Shown here in pieces: positions 18,613 to 27,377 of a DNA stretch of 64,000 nucleotides. Numbering within the stretch: the first letter of the stretch is position 1; the number at the start of each line of letters is the position of its first letter. Position numbers and translations under genes: made by a program. Where the stretch lies: assembly GCA_018710785.1 (NCBI GenBank), contig DVJD01000034.1, forward strand, positions 1 to 64,000. The letters run 5' to 3'. The notes under the pieces are model-generated. The model did not search any database. It was not told the DNA's origin and saw only the letters and a program-made list of their open reading frames with translations. Source of the DNA: Candidatus Fimimorpha excrementavium (lineage in GTDB: Bacteria; Bacillota; Clostridia; Lachnospirales; Lachnospiraceae).

Positions 18613-20382
18613 ATGGGTGAAAACAGAACTGACACAAAAAGAAAAAGCAGGCAGAAAGAGATTCTCATAAAAGTGCTTCGCCATATCCGCAAATACTGGT
18701 TTTTCCTGGCCCTGTCCATCATTTTGGCCGCCGTTTCCGTGGCCATTACTCTGTATATTCCGATTCTGACAGGGGATGCCATTGATTTGATCATCGATAA
18801 AGGCCTCGTGGATTTTGAGGGAATCACTGCGATTTTAATCCGGATCGCCATCGTCATGGGAATCGCCGGTGTGGCGCAGTGGGTCATGAATGTGTGCAAC
18901 AATAAGATGACGTACCACATCATCCGCGATGTGAGAAACGAAGCGTTCCATAAGCTGGAAATTCTGCCTTTAAAATATATTGATAACCATTCCTACGGGG
19001 AAGTGGTGAGCCGTGTCATCGCCGATGTGGATCAGTTTGCCGACGGGCTTCTGATGGGATTTACACAGTTTTTCTCAGGGGTGATCACCATCCTCGGAAC
19101 CCTTCTGTTCATGCTTTCCGTGGATGTGAAGATCACATTGGTGGTGGTATGCATCACGCCGGTGTCTTTATTTGTGGCAAGCTTTATCGCCAAACGAACC
19201 TTCTCCATGTTTAAAGCCCAGTCAGAAGCCAGAGGGGATCAGACCGCTCTGATCGATGAGATGATCGGAAATCAGAAGGTGGTCCAGGCCTTCGGGAAAG
19301 AAGGGGATGTGCTGGAACAGTTTGATGAAATCAATGAACGGCTGCGGGACTGCTCCCTGCGGGCTACCTTCTTTTCTTCCATCACCAATCCGGCCACACG
19401 CTTTGTCAACAGCCTTGTTTATGCCGGAGTGGGAATCGCCGGTGCGTTTTCCGCCATCATGGGCGGGATCAGCGTCGGCCAGCTTTCCTGTTTCTTAAGT
19501 TACGCCAATCAGTACACGAAGCCATTCAACGAGATTTCCGGTGTGGTGACAGAGCTTCAGAATGCCCTGGCCTGTGCCGGAAGGATTTTTGAGCTGATCG
19601 AAGAAGAGCCGCAGACACCGGAACCAGCCGACGCGGTGGAGCTGGAACATGCCGACGGCACGGTGGAATTGGACCATGTCAGCTTCTCCTATGTACCGGA
19701 GCAAAAACTGATCGAAGACTTTAACCTGGCTGTAAAGCCAGGACAGAGAATCGCCATCGTGGGGCCCACGGGATGCGGCAAAACGACGATTATTAACCTT
19801 TTAATGCGGTTTTATGATGTGGACAGCGGTCAGATCAAGGTCAGCGGATATGACATCCGGAACCTGACAAGGAAAAGCCTGCGCTTAAGCTATGGCATGG
19901 TTCTCCAGGAAACCTGGCTGAAAGCCGGAACCATACGGGAGAATCTGCTCATGGGAAAGCCGGACGCCACGGAAGAAGAGATGATCCGCGCTGCGAAGGC
20001 GGCCCACTCTCACAGTTTTATCCGAAGACTTCCCAACGGCTATGATACGGTGATTGCGGAAGATGGAGGAAGCCTGTCCCAGGGACAGAAGCAGCTTCTC
20101 TGTATTACCCGTGTCATGCTCTGTCTGCCGTCGATGCTGATTCTGGATGAGGCCACCTCTTCCATCGATACCAGAACAGAGATTAAGATTCAGCAGGCCT
20201 TCGGACGCCTGATGGAAGGGCGCACCAGCTTTATTGTGGCCCACCGTCTCTCCACCATACAGGAGGCGGATGTGATTCTGGTCATGAAAGCCGGAAAAAT
20301 CATCGAACAGGGAACCCATGAAAGCCTTTTGGCAAAGGGAGGGTTCTACGCCGAATTGTACAACAGCCAGTTTGCGGTTTAA
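18613..20382 (+). CDS. ABC exporter half-transporter, catalytic subunit
   Basis: A 589-residue partner of the preceding gene. It has six membrane helices, Walker A GPTGCGKTT, and Walker B ILDEATSSID with the catalytic Glu. The signature reads LSQGQKQLL, with Gln replacing the second residue. Together with the degenerate subunit this predicts a heterodimer with one good hydrolysis site. The protein keeps a normal C-terminus (ELYNSQFAV), but its stop codon directly abuts a 5'-truncated subtilase fragment. Confidence 0.92.
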   Translation: MGENRTDTKRKSRQKEILIKVLRHIRKYWFFLALSIILAAVSVAITLYIPILTGDAIDLIIDKGLVDFEGITAILIRIAIVMGIAGVAQWVMNVCNNKMTYHIIRDVRNEAFHKLEILPLKYIDNHSYGEVVSRVIADVDQFADGLLMGFTQFFSGVITILGTLLFMLSVDVKITLVVVCITPVSLFVASFIAKRTFSMFKAQSEARGDQTALIDEMIGNQKVVQAFGKEGDVLEQFDEINERLRDCSLRATFFSSITNPATRFVNSLVYAGVGIAGAFSAIMGGISVGQLSCFLSYANQYTKPFNEISGVVTELQNALACAGRIFELIEEEPQTPEPADAVELEHADGTVELDHVSFSYVPEQKLIEDFNLAVKPGQRIAIVGPTGCGKTTIINLLMRFYDVDSGQIKVSGYDIRNLTRKSLRLSYGMVLQETWLKAGTIRENLLMGKPDATEEEMIRAAKAAHSHSFIRRLPNGYDTVIAEDGGSLSQGQKQLLCITRVMLCLPSMLILDEATSSIDTRTEIKIQQAFGRLMEGRTSFIVAHRLSTIQEADVILVMKAGKIIEQGTHESLLAKGGFYAELYNSQFAV

Positions 20383-21118
20383 CGGGTACGGAGCCCATGT
20401 AGCAGGCATCATCGCAGGGGATGGAACCCTGTCAAAGGGACGCATCCGCGGTGTGGCGCCGGAGGCCGGAATCGCGGCAGTGAAGGTTTTAGACAGAAGA
20501 GGAAACGGAAAGATCGGGACCATGGTGAAGGGAATCCAGTGGATTCTGGATCACGCAAACGAGTATGGCATCCGTATCGTCAATATCTCTGTGGGAGCGT
20601 TTTCCATGAAAGGCATGAATGAAAATACGGAATTGGTGCAGGCAGTGGATCTTCTATGGAAAGCGGGGCTGGTGGTATGTGTGGCTGCCGGAAATGAAGG
20701 CGGACGGAAACGCCCATGTATTACGACGCCCGGGATCCTGCGCAGCGTCATCACGGTGGGATCCAGCGATGATGAATTCATGGTGGATGAAACAGGGCGG
20801 GAGTTTCAGAATTATTCCGGGAAGGGTCCGACGGACAGCTGCATCTGCAAACCGGAAATCGTGGCTCCCGGAACCAATATTATTTCCACCAATGCCATAA
20901 CTCAGCGGAATAAAAAGCCCTATGCGGTGAAAAGCGGGACGTCCATGTCCACTCCCATTGTATCCGGAGCGATTGCGCTTTTGCTGGAAAAGTATCCGGA
21001 CATGACAAATGGGGAAGTGAAACTGCATTTGAAACGGACGGCCAAGGATATTTCTCTGCCCTTTGCCCATCAGGGATGGGGGCAGATTCATATCGCGTCC
21101 CTTCTGCATGATTTTTAA
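20381..21118 (+). pseudogene. 5'-truncated S8 (subtilisin-like) peptidase remnant
   Basis: Subtilase homology begins abruptly at codon 20381, overlapping the ABC stop codon, and runs about 245 codons to a normal end. The catalytic Asp region and any signal peptide are gone. The His block reads NGYGAHVAG where active enzymes have HGTHVAG, so the catalytic His is replaced by Tyr. The Asn (AAGNEGG) and Ser (SGTSMSTPIVSG) blocks are intact, and no stop codons have accumulated. An in-frame ATG at 20318 would only translate the exporter gene out of frame. This looks like a fairly recent deletion fusing the exporter end to mid-subtilase; a functional truncated product is unlikely. Confidence 0.8.
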
Positions 21119-21122
21119 CGGA

Positions 21123-21641
21123 ATCGAGTAGGAGGCGGTGATTAGCCGCCGTCCTCTCACACCACCGTGCGTACCGTTCGGTACACGGCGGTTTCAATAG
21201 TTGATGTGCACAGACTGATAGGCTGTGGCTAAATCATAAAAGCCCCGGCCCTTCGCTGAAAGACAGCTACTATGACCTCTGCTGACTTCTGTGCGTTCAG
21301 CGTTATCTCTCAATAACGGTTATTCCTTTCGGAACGTTCCGCACAGACCTCCCTGGGTACCACACGTTTCTTTTCCTCCATATATCTGCCGCATTTACTG
21401 CACATGATTCCGTGTAGCTATCGGGCTTCATCTTGAGATGCAGACTTACCCTCATGCACAGCCTTATATGCGGTTTCTGTTCGTCAGACCAGAGGTTTGC
21501 CCGTAGGTTAGTAGGTTCCCCACATCCGGCTTCCTTCAGATTCCATCTCACGATGGACACCCTTGCCTTCGGCTATATCCTTCCCGCTACCGGGCGGATT
21601 CGGGACTTTCACCCATTAGAAACGTGCGCCGCCAGGCGCAC
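21123..21641 (-). mobile_element. ORF-less group II intron, probably class C
   Basis: Read on the minus strand, it starts at 21641 with GTGCG, the group II 5' consensus, followed by TTTCTAATGGGTGAAAGTCC and other domain I-like sequence. Near the 3' end a domain V-like hairpin is seen: on the plus strand 21161-21169 pairs with 21184-21192, then a two-base bulge, then a 4-bp upper stem (21172-21175 with 21180-21183) closing a tetraloop. A domain VI-like stem and a 3' end CGAT follow near 21123. At about 520 bases there is no room for a reverse transcriptase. Insertion just behind a terminator hairpin is the known habit of class C introns. Boundaries are estimates. Confidence 0.75.
21161..21192 (-). 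ncRNA. Group II intron domain V hairpin
   Basis: The catalytic core hairpin of the intron. It has a 9-bp lower stem with one G-U pair in the RNA, a two-base bulge on the 3' side of the RNA hairpin, a 4-bp upper stem and a GAAC loop in the RNA sense. Size and bulge position match domain V, the most conserved part of group II introns. Confidence 0.75.
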
Positions 21642-21647
21642 ATCAGG

Positions 21648-21683
21648 AAAAGGGGGTGTTGCGAATTTTGCAACCCCCTTTTT
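21648..21683. terminator. Terminator hairpin used as intron target
   Basis: GGGGG plus TTGC, with two bases bulged, pairs with GCAA plus CCCCC around a seven-base loop. T5 follows on the plus strand and CCCCCTTTT on the minus strand. It presumably ended the intact subtilase transcript before the intron inserted on its minus-strand downstream side. Confidence 0.7.
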
Positions 21684-21758
21684 GTTGTTGCACGAGCGCT
21701 TTACCATGGTGATATTGCACAAAGATGAAGAAATCTTCAAAAAAATAGAGAAGAGGTA

Positions 21759-21787
21759 TTGACGCGAAGTGTATTATTGTATACAAT
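21759..21787 (+). promoter_or_regulatory. Promoter of the citrate-synthase-like/GntR operon
   Basis: TTGACG (21759-21764), 17 bp, TACAAT (21782-21787). The -10 hexamer is embedded in a GntR-type palindrome, so binding there would block RNA polymerase. Confidence 0.75.
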
Positions 21788-21794
21788 GATACAC
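21769..21794. promoter_or_regulatory. 26-bp near-perfect palindrome, likely GntR/FCD operator
   Basis: The 26 bases read as an inverted repeat: GTGTAT and ATACAC at the ends, and a central ATTGTATACAAT (21776-21787), with a single mismatched pair. TTGTATACAA-type cores are typical of FCD-subfamily GntR proteins. The regulator gene at 23258 in the same operon is the obvious candidate, giving autoregulation. Confidence 0.7.
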
Positions 21795-21855
21795 AAACAA
21801 ATGGCCGACAGCTAAAGACAGCCGGAGACGGAAGGCCGCGAAAGGAGAAAAGGAT

Positions 21856-23247
21856 ATGGACAACAGACCTGTAGTAATGAATCATCATACCAATCTTTTG
21901 GAACTGGAGGAGCATATTTATCATCTGGAAGATGTGGAGGTTCCCAATGTCTTCCGCAATCTGTTCCCCTATGATGAAATTCCTAAGATTGCATTTAATA
22001 ACCGTATCGTTCCCCACAACATGCCGGAAAATATATGGATTACGGATACCACCTTCCGCGATGGCCAGCAGTCCCGTGCGCCATATACGACAGAACAGAT
22101 TGTGACGATCTACGATTATCTGCACCGTCTGGGCGGTCCCAACGGATTGGTGCGTGCCTGTGAATTTTTCCTGTATACAAAGAAAGACAGAGATGCTGTA
22201 TACAAATGCCTGGAACGGGGCTATCAGTTCCCGGAAGTGACCAGCTGGATTCGCGCCAATCGAAAGGATTTTCAGCTTGTAAAAGATATCGGCTTAAAGG
22301 AAACGGGAATTTTGGTAAGCTGCTCCGATTATCACATTTTTTATAAAATGAAAATGACACGTCAGCAGGCCATGTTCCACTATCTTCATATTGTCAGAGA
22401 ATGCCTGGAGTTTGGGATCAGTCCCCGCTGCCATTTGGAGGATATTACAAGATCCGATTTGTTTGGATTTGTCATTCCATTCTGCCTGGAACTGATGCGC
22501 CTTCAGGATCAGTATAAGATACCGGTGAAGATTCGTGCCTGTGATACGATGGGGTACGGCGTGAATTTCTCAGGAGCTGTGATGCCTCGTTCGGTACAGG
22601 GAATCATCTATGGTCTGACGACCCATGCCGGGGTTCCGTCGGAAAATCTGGAATGGCATGGTCACAATGACTTCTATAAGGCGGTGACCAATTCCACCAC
22701 CGCATGGATTTATGGATGCAGCGGTGTGAATACTTCTCTGTTTGGAATCGGAGAGCGAACCGGAAACACACCTCTGGAAGCCATGGTATTTGAATATGCA
22801 CAGTTAAAAGGCAGTCTGGACGGGATGGATACGACGGTGATCACGGAATTGGCAGAATATTTTGAAAAAGAACTGGGCGAGCATATTCCGGAGAGAACAC
22901 CGTTTGTCGGAAAGAATTTCAATGTAACCCGCGCGGGGATCCACGCCGACGGACTATTGAAGAATGAAGAAATCTATAACATCTTTGATACGGGAAAATT
23001 TTTAAATCGCCCGGCTCTGGTGGCCGTATCCAACACATCCGGTCTGGCAGGAATCGCCCACTGGATCAATACGTATTATCGCCTGAATGACGAGCTGAAG
23101 ATAGAGAAAACGCATCCGCTGGTGGAAAAGCTGAAGGCATGGGTGGATGAAGAATATGCCGATGGGCGTGTGACGGTGATTTCGGATAATGAACTGATCG
23201 AAAAGATTGATCAGTATTGCGAAGAATTGAATGTGACACTGAAATGA
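21856..23247 (+). CDS. HMGL-like acyl transferase, putative Re-citrate synthase
   Basis: A 463-residue member of the isopropylmalate/homocitrate synthase superfamily. It has the TIM-barrel opening ITDTTFRDGQQS, the metal-ligand block LEWHGHNDF, and GERTGNTPLEAM. It lacks the LeuA C-terminal regulatory domain, and a separate leuA is present at the window end. The N-terminal block (LEDVEVPNVFRNLFPYDEIPKIAFN) and length resemble, from memory, the Re-face citrate synthase of Clostridium kluyveri. That enzyme makes citrate from oxaloacetate and acetyl-CoA in anaerobes lacking standard citrate synthase. Isocitrate dehydrogenase at 30036 is consistent. Homocitrate synthase-like activity is the main alternative. 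Confidence 0.65.
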   Translation: MDNRPVVMNHHTNLLELEEHIYHLEDVEVPNVFRNLFPYDEIPKIAFNNRIVPHNMPENIWITDTTFRDGQQSRAPYTTEQIVTIYDYLHRLGGPNGLVRACEFFLYTKKDRDAVYKCLERGYQFPEVTSWIRANRKDFQLVKDIGLKETGILVSCSDYHIFYKMKMTRQQAMFHYLHIVRECLEFGISPRCHLEDITRSDLFGFVIPFCLELMRLQDQYKIPVKIRACDTMGYGVNFSGAVMPRSVQGIIYGLTTHAGVPSENLEWHGHNDFYKAVTNSTTAWIYGCSGVNTSLFGIGERTGNTPLEAMVFEYAQLKGSLDGMDTTVITELAEYFEKELGEHIPERTPFVGKNFNVTRAGIHADGLLKNEEIYNIFDTGKFLNRPALVAVSNTSGLAGIAHWINTYYRLNDELKIEKTHPLVEKLKAWVDEEYADGRVTVISDNELIEKIDQYCEELNVTLK

Positions 23248-23257
23248 GGAAAATGCG

Positions 23258-23947
23258 GTGAGCAAAAAAGAAGAAGCAAAAATAAACGAGGAAGTAAGTG
23301 ATAAATACTCTCTCCGGGGAAGGGTTTTCCAGTCCATTCGTGAAAATATTCTCTCCGGAGAATACAAAAAAGGAGAGGAACTGAAGGAGACGGCATTGGC
23401 AGCTGAGCTGGGTGTCAGCCGTACTCCTGTCAGGGAAGCCCTTCGTCAGCTGGAACTGGAGGGGCTTGTAAAGATTATACCGAATAAAGGTGCCTACGTC
23501 ATAGGGATTACGGCCGAGGATATGGAAGATATCTATAGTATGCGGTCGCTCCTGGAAGGATTATGTGCCCGGTTTGCGGCGGAACGGATCAATGAAGAAC
23601 AGCTGAATAAATTGGAAGAGATTGCCTATCTGACGGACTTCCATGTAAAAAAGGGAAATCTGGAAAAATTATATGAACTGGATAATCAATTTCATGAAAT
23701 TCTGTATGAAGCCAGCGGAAGCCGAATGTTAAAGCACGTGCTTTCGGATTTTCACCATTATGTGGAGCGGGTCAGAAAGGCATCCCTGCTGAGCCCGGGG
23801 AGAAGTGAGCTTTTCAATGAAGAACATAAGGCGATACTGGAAGCCATACGGGAAAAAAATAAGGAGAAGGCAGAGCTGCTTGCCAATGCCCATATGAAAA
23901 ACACCATAGCCAATATCAGTGAGCAAGGTCTGGAAAAGAATGTATAA
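23258..23947 (+). CDS. GntR family transcriptional regulator, FCD subfamily
   Basis: A 229-residue regulator. The N-terminal winged helix has ALAAELGVSRTPVREALRQLELEGLV-type HTH residues (about 43-68), followed by an all-helical FCD ligand domain with the expected Asp and His residues (ELDNQFHE, HKAILEAI). FCD proteins often sense carboxylic acids. GTG start with GAGGAAA upstream. It lies 10 bases after the citrate-synthase-like gene and probably represses the shared promoter through the 21769-21794 palindrome. Confidence 0.9.
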   Translation: MSKKEEAKINEEVSDKYSLRGRVFQSIRENILSGEYKKGEELKETALAAELGVSRTPVREALRQLELEGLVKIIPNKGAYVIGITAEDMEDIYSMRSLLEGLCARFAAERINEEQLNKLEEIAYLTDFHVKKGNLEKLYELDNQFHEILYEASGSRMLKHVLSDFHHYVERVRKASLLSPGRSELFNEEHKAILEAIREKNKEKAELLANAHMKNTIANISEQGLEKNV

Positions 23948-23955
23948 ATTTGACC

Positions 23956-23984
23956 TTGCGGTTTTTTGTGAAATAATTTATAAT
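23956..23984 (+). promoter_or_regulatory. Promoter of the D,D-carboxypeptidase gene
   Basis: TTGCGG (23956-23961), 17 bp, perfect TATAAT (23979-23984), about 100 bases before the chosen start codon. Confidence 0.5.
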
Positions 23985-24084
23985 GTATCTACTGCTTTAA
24001 GATGTGTTTCAGTACGGCAGACGTCTGGGAAGATGGGTTATGCCCCGGCGGAGAAGAAAACGAAAGATGGAGTCGGAAAGAAAA

Positions 24085-25548
24085 ATGAAAAAATTAGTAA
24101 GTATGATAATGGCAGTGATCGTATCCCTGTCCATGCTGTTTGGCCTGGATCTGGGCGAAGTGAGGGCAGAGCTGGAAGGGCCGGACGTATTTGCCGAGGG
24201 CTACTGTGTCATGGATACGGATACAGGAGAAATTATCATTCACAAAAACATGGATGAACAGTTTTATCCGGCCAGTATTACGAAAGTATTGACCGCATTC
24301 GTAACATTGGAAAATTGTGACAATCTGGATGATACGATCACATTTTCTGACTGGGCGATCAACTCCTGCACCGCCAACAGTTCCACCATGCCTCCCAAAG
24401 GAATGGTCGGTGAACAGATGACGGTCCGTGATGTGCTGTATGGCATGCTGTTAAGTTCCGGAAATGAATGTGCCAATGCTCTGGCGGAATATATTGGCGG
24501 AGACATCAATACATTCGCAGAGATGATGAATGAAAAAGCAAAGGAGTTGGGAGCGACAAATTCCCACTTTGTCAATGCCCATGGCCTGCATGATCCGAAT
24601 CATTACACGACGCCCCATGATATGGCCCTGATTTATCAGGCGGCATTGGAGAACCCCACCTTCCGGGAGATCGATTCTACAGCTACCTATACCATTCCGG
24701 CGACGAATATGACCGGAGCGAGAGCATTGTCCATGGGACACAAGATGGTAAACGGACAGCTGCCGTTTGAAGGAGTATTTGCCGGAAAAACCGGAAACAC
24801 GGCGGAGGCGGGAAGAACGCTTCTCACGGCTGCGGAGCGCAATGGACATACTCTGATATCTGTGGTAATGAAGTCCAATAATGATAAGTTCTATCTGGAT
24901 ACTGAGATTTTGCTGGAATACGGATTCAATATCCTGGAGGGTGATCTTCCTCCTGTTCAATGGGAGGAAAAGGATGAGACCGTATGGGCCACGGGAAATG
25001 TAAAAATCCGTGAATTTCCAAGTACGTATGCCAGTGAGAAGGGATTTCTGGAGACCGGAGATTCAGTGGAGCGCATTGCGACGTATGAGGGCTGGAGCAA
25101 GGTAAAAATCGGAGAAGACGAATACTATATCAGCAGCCAGTATCTGACGACTCAGGATCCGGACGGCATCGGCACAGCGCCGGAGGAAACGGCGGCTGAG
25201 ACGGCGATGGAAGAGACGACAGCCGATTCCATGGAATCATTTCCCGTGGAAAGTACGCCTGTGGAAACCAATTTCACTGATGGTCAGGGCGCGCAGATGA
25301 ACGCCTCCGGTTCGGACAGCACGGGAGACATTCAAGAAGGGCAGTCGGCGGATGTTTCCGTCAGGGATTCAGAAAATTCCTCTTCTTCCGGCGATAATTT
25401 CCTTTCAGGCATCAGCAACAGTATGCTGATCATCGTCCTTTTGGTGGCTGCCATCGTGTTGGTGCTCGCAGCGATTATCGCCATGATTGTGTCAAATGTA
25501 AAAAGAAGCAGGAGAAGAAGGAACCGAAGAAATAGTTGGAAATTATAA
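24085..25548 (+). CDS. D-alanyl-D-alanine carboxypeptidase (S11, DacA-like)
   Basis: A 487-residue penicillin-binding protein that trims the terminal D-Ala of peptidoglycan stem peptides outside the cell. It has a signal peptide (residues 1-28), catalytic SxxK at Ser64-Lys67 (SITK), SxN at Ser125-Asn127, and KTG at 235-237. An SH3-like domain (NVKIREFPSTYASEKGFL region) follows. The C-terminus has a Ser/Glu/Thr-rich linker and then a membrane anchor followed by a basic RRRR tail, so it stays membrane bound. The start at 24085 gives a proper signal peptide; the longer frame from 24004 adds a basic leader and is rejected. Confidence 0.9.
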   Translation: MKKLVSMIMAVIVSLSMLFGLDLGEVRAELEGPDVFAEGYCVMDTDTGEIIIHKNMDEQFYPASITKVLTAFVTLENCDNLDDTITFSDWAINSCTANSSTMPPKGMVGEQMTVRDVLYGMLLSSGNECANALAEYIGGDINTFAEMMNEKAKELGATNSHFVNAHGLHDPNHYTTPHDMALIYQAALENPTFREIDSTATYTIPATNMTGARALSMGHKMVNGQLPFEGVFAGKTGNTAEAGRTLLTAAERNGHTLISVVMKSNNDKFYLDTEILLEYGFNILEGDLPPVQWEEKDETVWATGNVKIREFPSTYASEKGFLETGDSVERIATYEGWSKVKIGEDEYYISSQYLTTQDPDGIGTAPEETAAETAMEETTADSMESFPVESTPVETNFTDGQGAQMNASGSDSTGDIQEGQSADVSVRDSENSSSSGDNFLSGISNSMLIIVLLVAAIVLVLAAIIAMIVSNVKRSRRRRNRRNSWKL

Positions 25549-25560
25549 GAGGTAAAGGTC

Positions 25561-25974
25561 ATGCAGGATCAGGAACTTATTCGGCTGGCTTTCCATGGGA
25601 GGAAGGAGGCATATGCCCCCTACTCCCATTTTTTAGTAGGAGCCGCTTTGTTATGTGAAGACGGAAGTGTCTATTTGGGGTGTAATATAGAAAATGCCAG
25701 TTATCCGGCCGGAAATTGCGCGGAACGCACCGCCGCTTTTAAGGCCGTCAGTGATGGGAAAAGGGATTGGAAAGGGATCGCCATCGTGGGAGGAAGAGAC
25801 GGGGAGGACTGTGTGTATTGTCCGCCCTGCGGGATCTGCCGTCAGGTGCTGCGTGAATTTTGCGATCCCTCTCAGTTTTTTGTAATAATGGCAAGATCCG
25901 AACAGGATTATGAAAAAATGACACTGGAGGAATTGCTTCCCCATAGTTTTGGGCCAGATTATGTGCGCGGCTAA
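25561..25974 (+). CDS. cdd: Cytidine deaminase
   Basis: A 137-residue zinc enzyme converting cytidine or deoxycytidine to uridine or deoxyuridine for pyrimidine salvage. Motifs: GCNIENASYPAGNCAERTA, with the zinc Cys and catalytic Glu, and PPCGICRQVLREF, with the other two zinc cysteines. It is 12 bases after the carboxypeptidase and 26 before pyrimidine-nucleoside phosphorylase, its usual pathway partner. Confidence 0.95.
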   Translation: MQDQELIRLAFHGRKEAYAPYSHFLVGAALLCEDGSVYLGCNIENASYPAGNCAERTAAFKAVSDGKRDWKGIAIVGGRDGEDCVYCPPCGICRQVLREFCDPSQFFVIMARSEQDYEKMTLEELLPHSFGPDYVRG

Positions 25975-26000
25975 AAAGCCGCAGAAATGGAGGGTTTACT

Positions 26001-27305
26001 ATGCGAATGTTGGAGTTGATTGTAAAGAAGCGGGATGGACAGCATCTGACGAAGGAGGAGCTTTCCTTTTGGATCGACGGTTATGTGAAAGGTGAAATTC
26101 CGGATTATCAGGTTTCTGCCCTGCTGATGGCAATTTATTATCAGGGAATGAGCGATGAGGAGCTGGGGAATCTTACCATGCTGATGGCACGTTCCGGAGA
26201 TATGGCTGATTTATCTCCGATTCAGGGCTGTAAAGTGGATAAACACAGCACCGGAGGTGTGGGAGATAAGACAACTCTGATCATCGGCCCCATGGTGGCG
26301 GCATGCGGCGTCAAAGTGGCAAAAATGTCGGGACGCGGCCTGGGATTCACCGGAGGCACCATCGATAAGCTGGAGGCGATCCCCGGGTTTCAGACGAATC
26401 TGGACAGGGATACGTTCTTTGAAATTGTAAATCAGCATGGAATCAGCGTGGCGGGACAAAGCGGCAATCTGGTGCCGGCCGATAAAAAATTGTATGCCCT
26501 CCGGGATGTTACCGGGACGGTGGAGAGCATTCCTCTGATCGCCTCTTCCATCATGAGCAAAAAATTGGCATCCGGCAGCGATGCCATCCTTCTGGATGTG
26601 AAGACGGGAAGCGGAGCATTTATGAAAAATCTGGAGGATGCGGTCGCTCTGGCAAAGAAGATGACAGCCATTGGCCGCCATGTCGGCCGTAAGGTTTCAG
26701 CGATGATCACCAATATGGATGAGCCGCTGGGGAACGCCATCGGCAATACGCTGGAAATCATAGAAGCCATAGAAACGCTGAATGGACACGGTCCAAAGGA
26801 TTTGACTGAATTATGCATTGATCTGGCCGCCGAGATGTTGGTTCTGGCAGAAAAAGGGACCCGGGACGAATGTCGGGAGCTGGCCAAGGACTCCCTGTAT
26901 TCCGGAAAGGCATTGAAAAAATGGAAAGAAATGGTGGCTGCCCAGGGCGGCGATCCTGATTTGATCGATTATCCGCAGCGGTTCCAGAAAGCTTCCGCAG
27001 AAAAAACAGTGACCGCCCCGCAGGAGGGCTATATCAGCCATATGGATGCGGAAGGGTGCGGCATTACCGCCTCTCTTTTGGGAGCCGGACGGGAGAAAAA
27101 AGAGGACTCCATCGATTACACAGCCGGAATCGTTTTATCAGCAAAATGCGGAGATTTTGTGAAAAAGGGAGATCCCATAGCGACGCTGTATACCTCCGAT
27201 CCCAAACGTATCGCCGAGGCAGAAAAAAAATTGCTGGACTCCTTGACATTTTCGGCAAATCCGCCTGAAAAACTGCCGATGGTATATCAGTGGATTACAT
27301 ATTGA
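26001..27305 (+). CDS. pdp: Pyrimidine-nucleoside phosphorylase
   Basis: A 434-residue enzyme splitting uridine or thymidine with phosphate into the base and (deoxy)ribose-1-phosphate. Signature KMSGRGLGFTGGTIDKLEAI, the phosphate loop KHSTGGVGDKT, and VKTGSGAFMK are all present. Length and motifs match Firmicutes Pdp; DeoA-type thymidine phosphorylase is the near alternative. It follows cdd, giving a two-step pyrimidine salvage unit. Ribosome site GGAGGG precedes the ATG; another ATG lies two codons later. Confidence 0.93.
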   Translation: MRMLELIVKKRDGQHLTKEELSFWIDGYVKGEIPDYQVSALLMAIYYQGMSDEELGNLTMLMARSGDMADLSPIQGCKVDKHSTGGVGDKTTLIIGPMVAACGVKVAKMSGRGLGFTGGTIDKLEAIPGFQTNLDRDTFFEIVNQHGISVAGQSGNLVPADKKLYALRDVTGTVESIPLIASSIMSKKLASGSDAILLDVKTGSGAFMKNLEDAVALAKKMTAIGRHVGRKVSAMITNMDEPLGNAIGNTLEIIEAIETLNGHGPKDLTELCIDLAAEMLVLAEKGTRDECRELAKDSLYSGKALKKWKEMVAAQGGDPDLIDYPQRFQKASAEKTVTAPQEGYISHMDAEGCGITASLLGAGREKKEDSIDYTAGIVLSAKCGDFVKKGDPIATLYTSDPKRIAEAEKKLLDSLTFSANPPEKLPMVYQWITY

Positions 27306-27338
27306 TAATTTTTGGAAGAAAAATTTCGGAAATGTACC

Positions 27339-27367
27339 TTGTCAAAATAACTAATATGGTCTATAAT
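27339..27367 (+). promoter_or_regulatory. Promoter of 6S RNA
   Basis: TTGTCA (27339-27344), 17 bp, perfect TATAAT (27362-27367). It lies just ahead of the mapped 5' end of the 6S RNA. Confidence 0.8.
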
Positions 27368-27377
27368 AAAACCATAA

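Larger units (their letters stand above)
21119..21855. other. Intergenic region with group II intron, terminator and promoter
   Basis: A 737-base region without a supported protein gene. It contains an ORF-less group II intron on the minus strand (21123-21641), a terminator hairpin (21648-21683), and the promoter and 26-bp operator of the citrate-synthase-like operon (21759-21794). Open frames crossing it (for example 21303-21560 and 21433-21762) coincide with intron RNA structure and are not genes. Confidence 0.7.

Noticed and set aside
21303-21762. Two open frames, one per strand, inside or across the group II intron
   Set aside because: They match no reverse transcriptase or other family, have no ribosome site and coincide with intron RNA structure.
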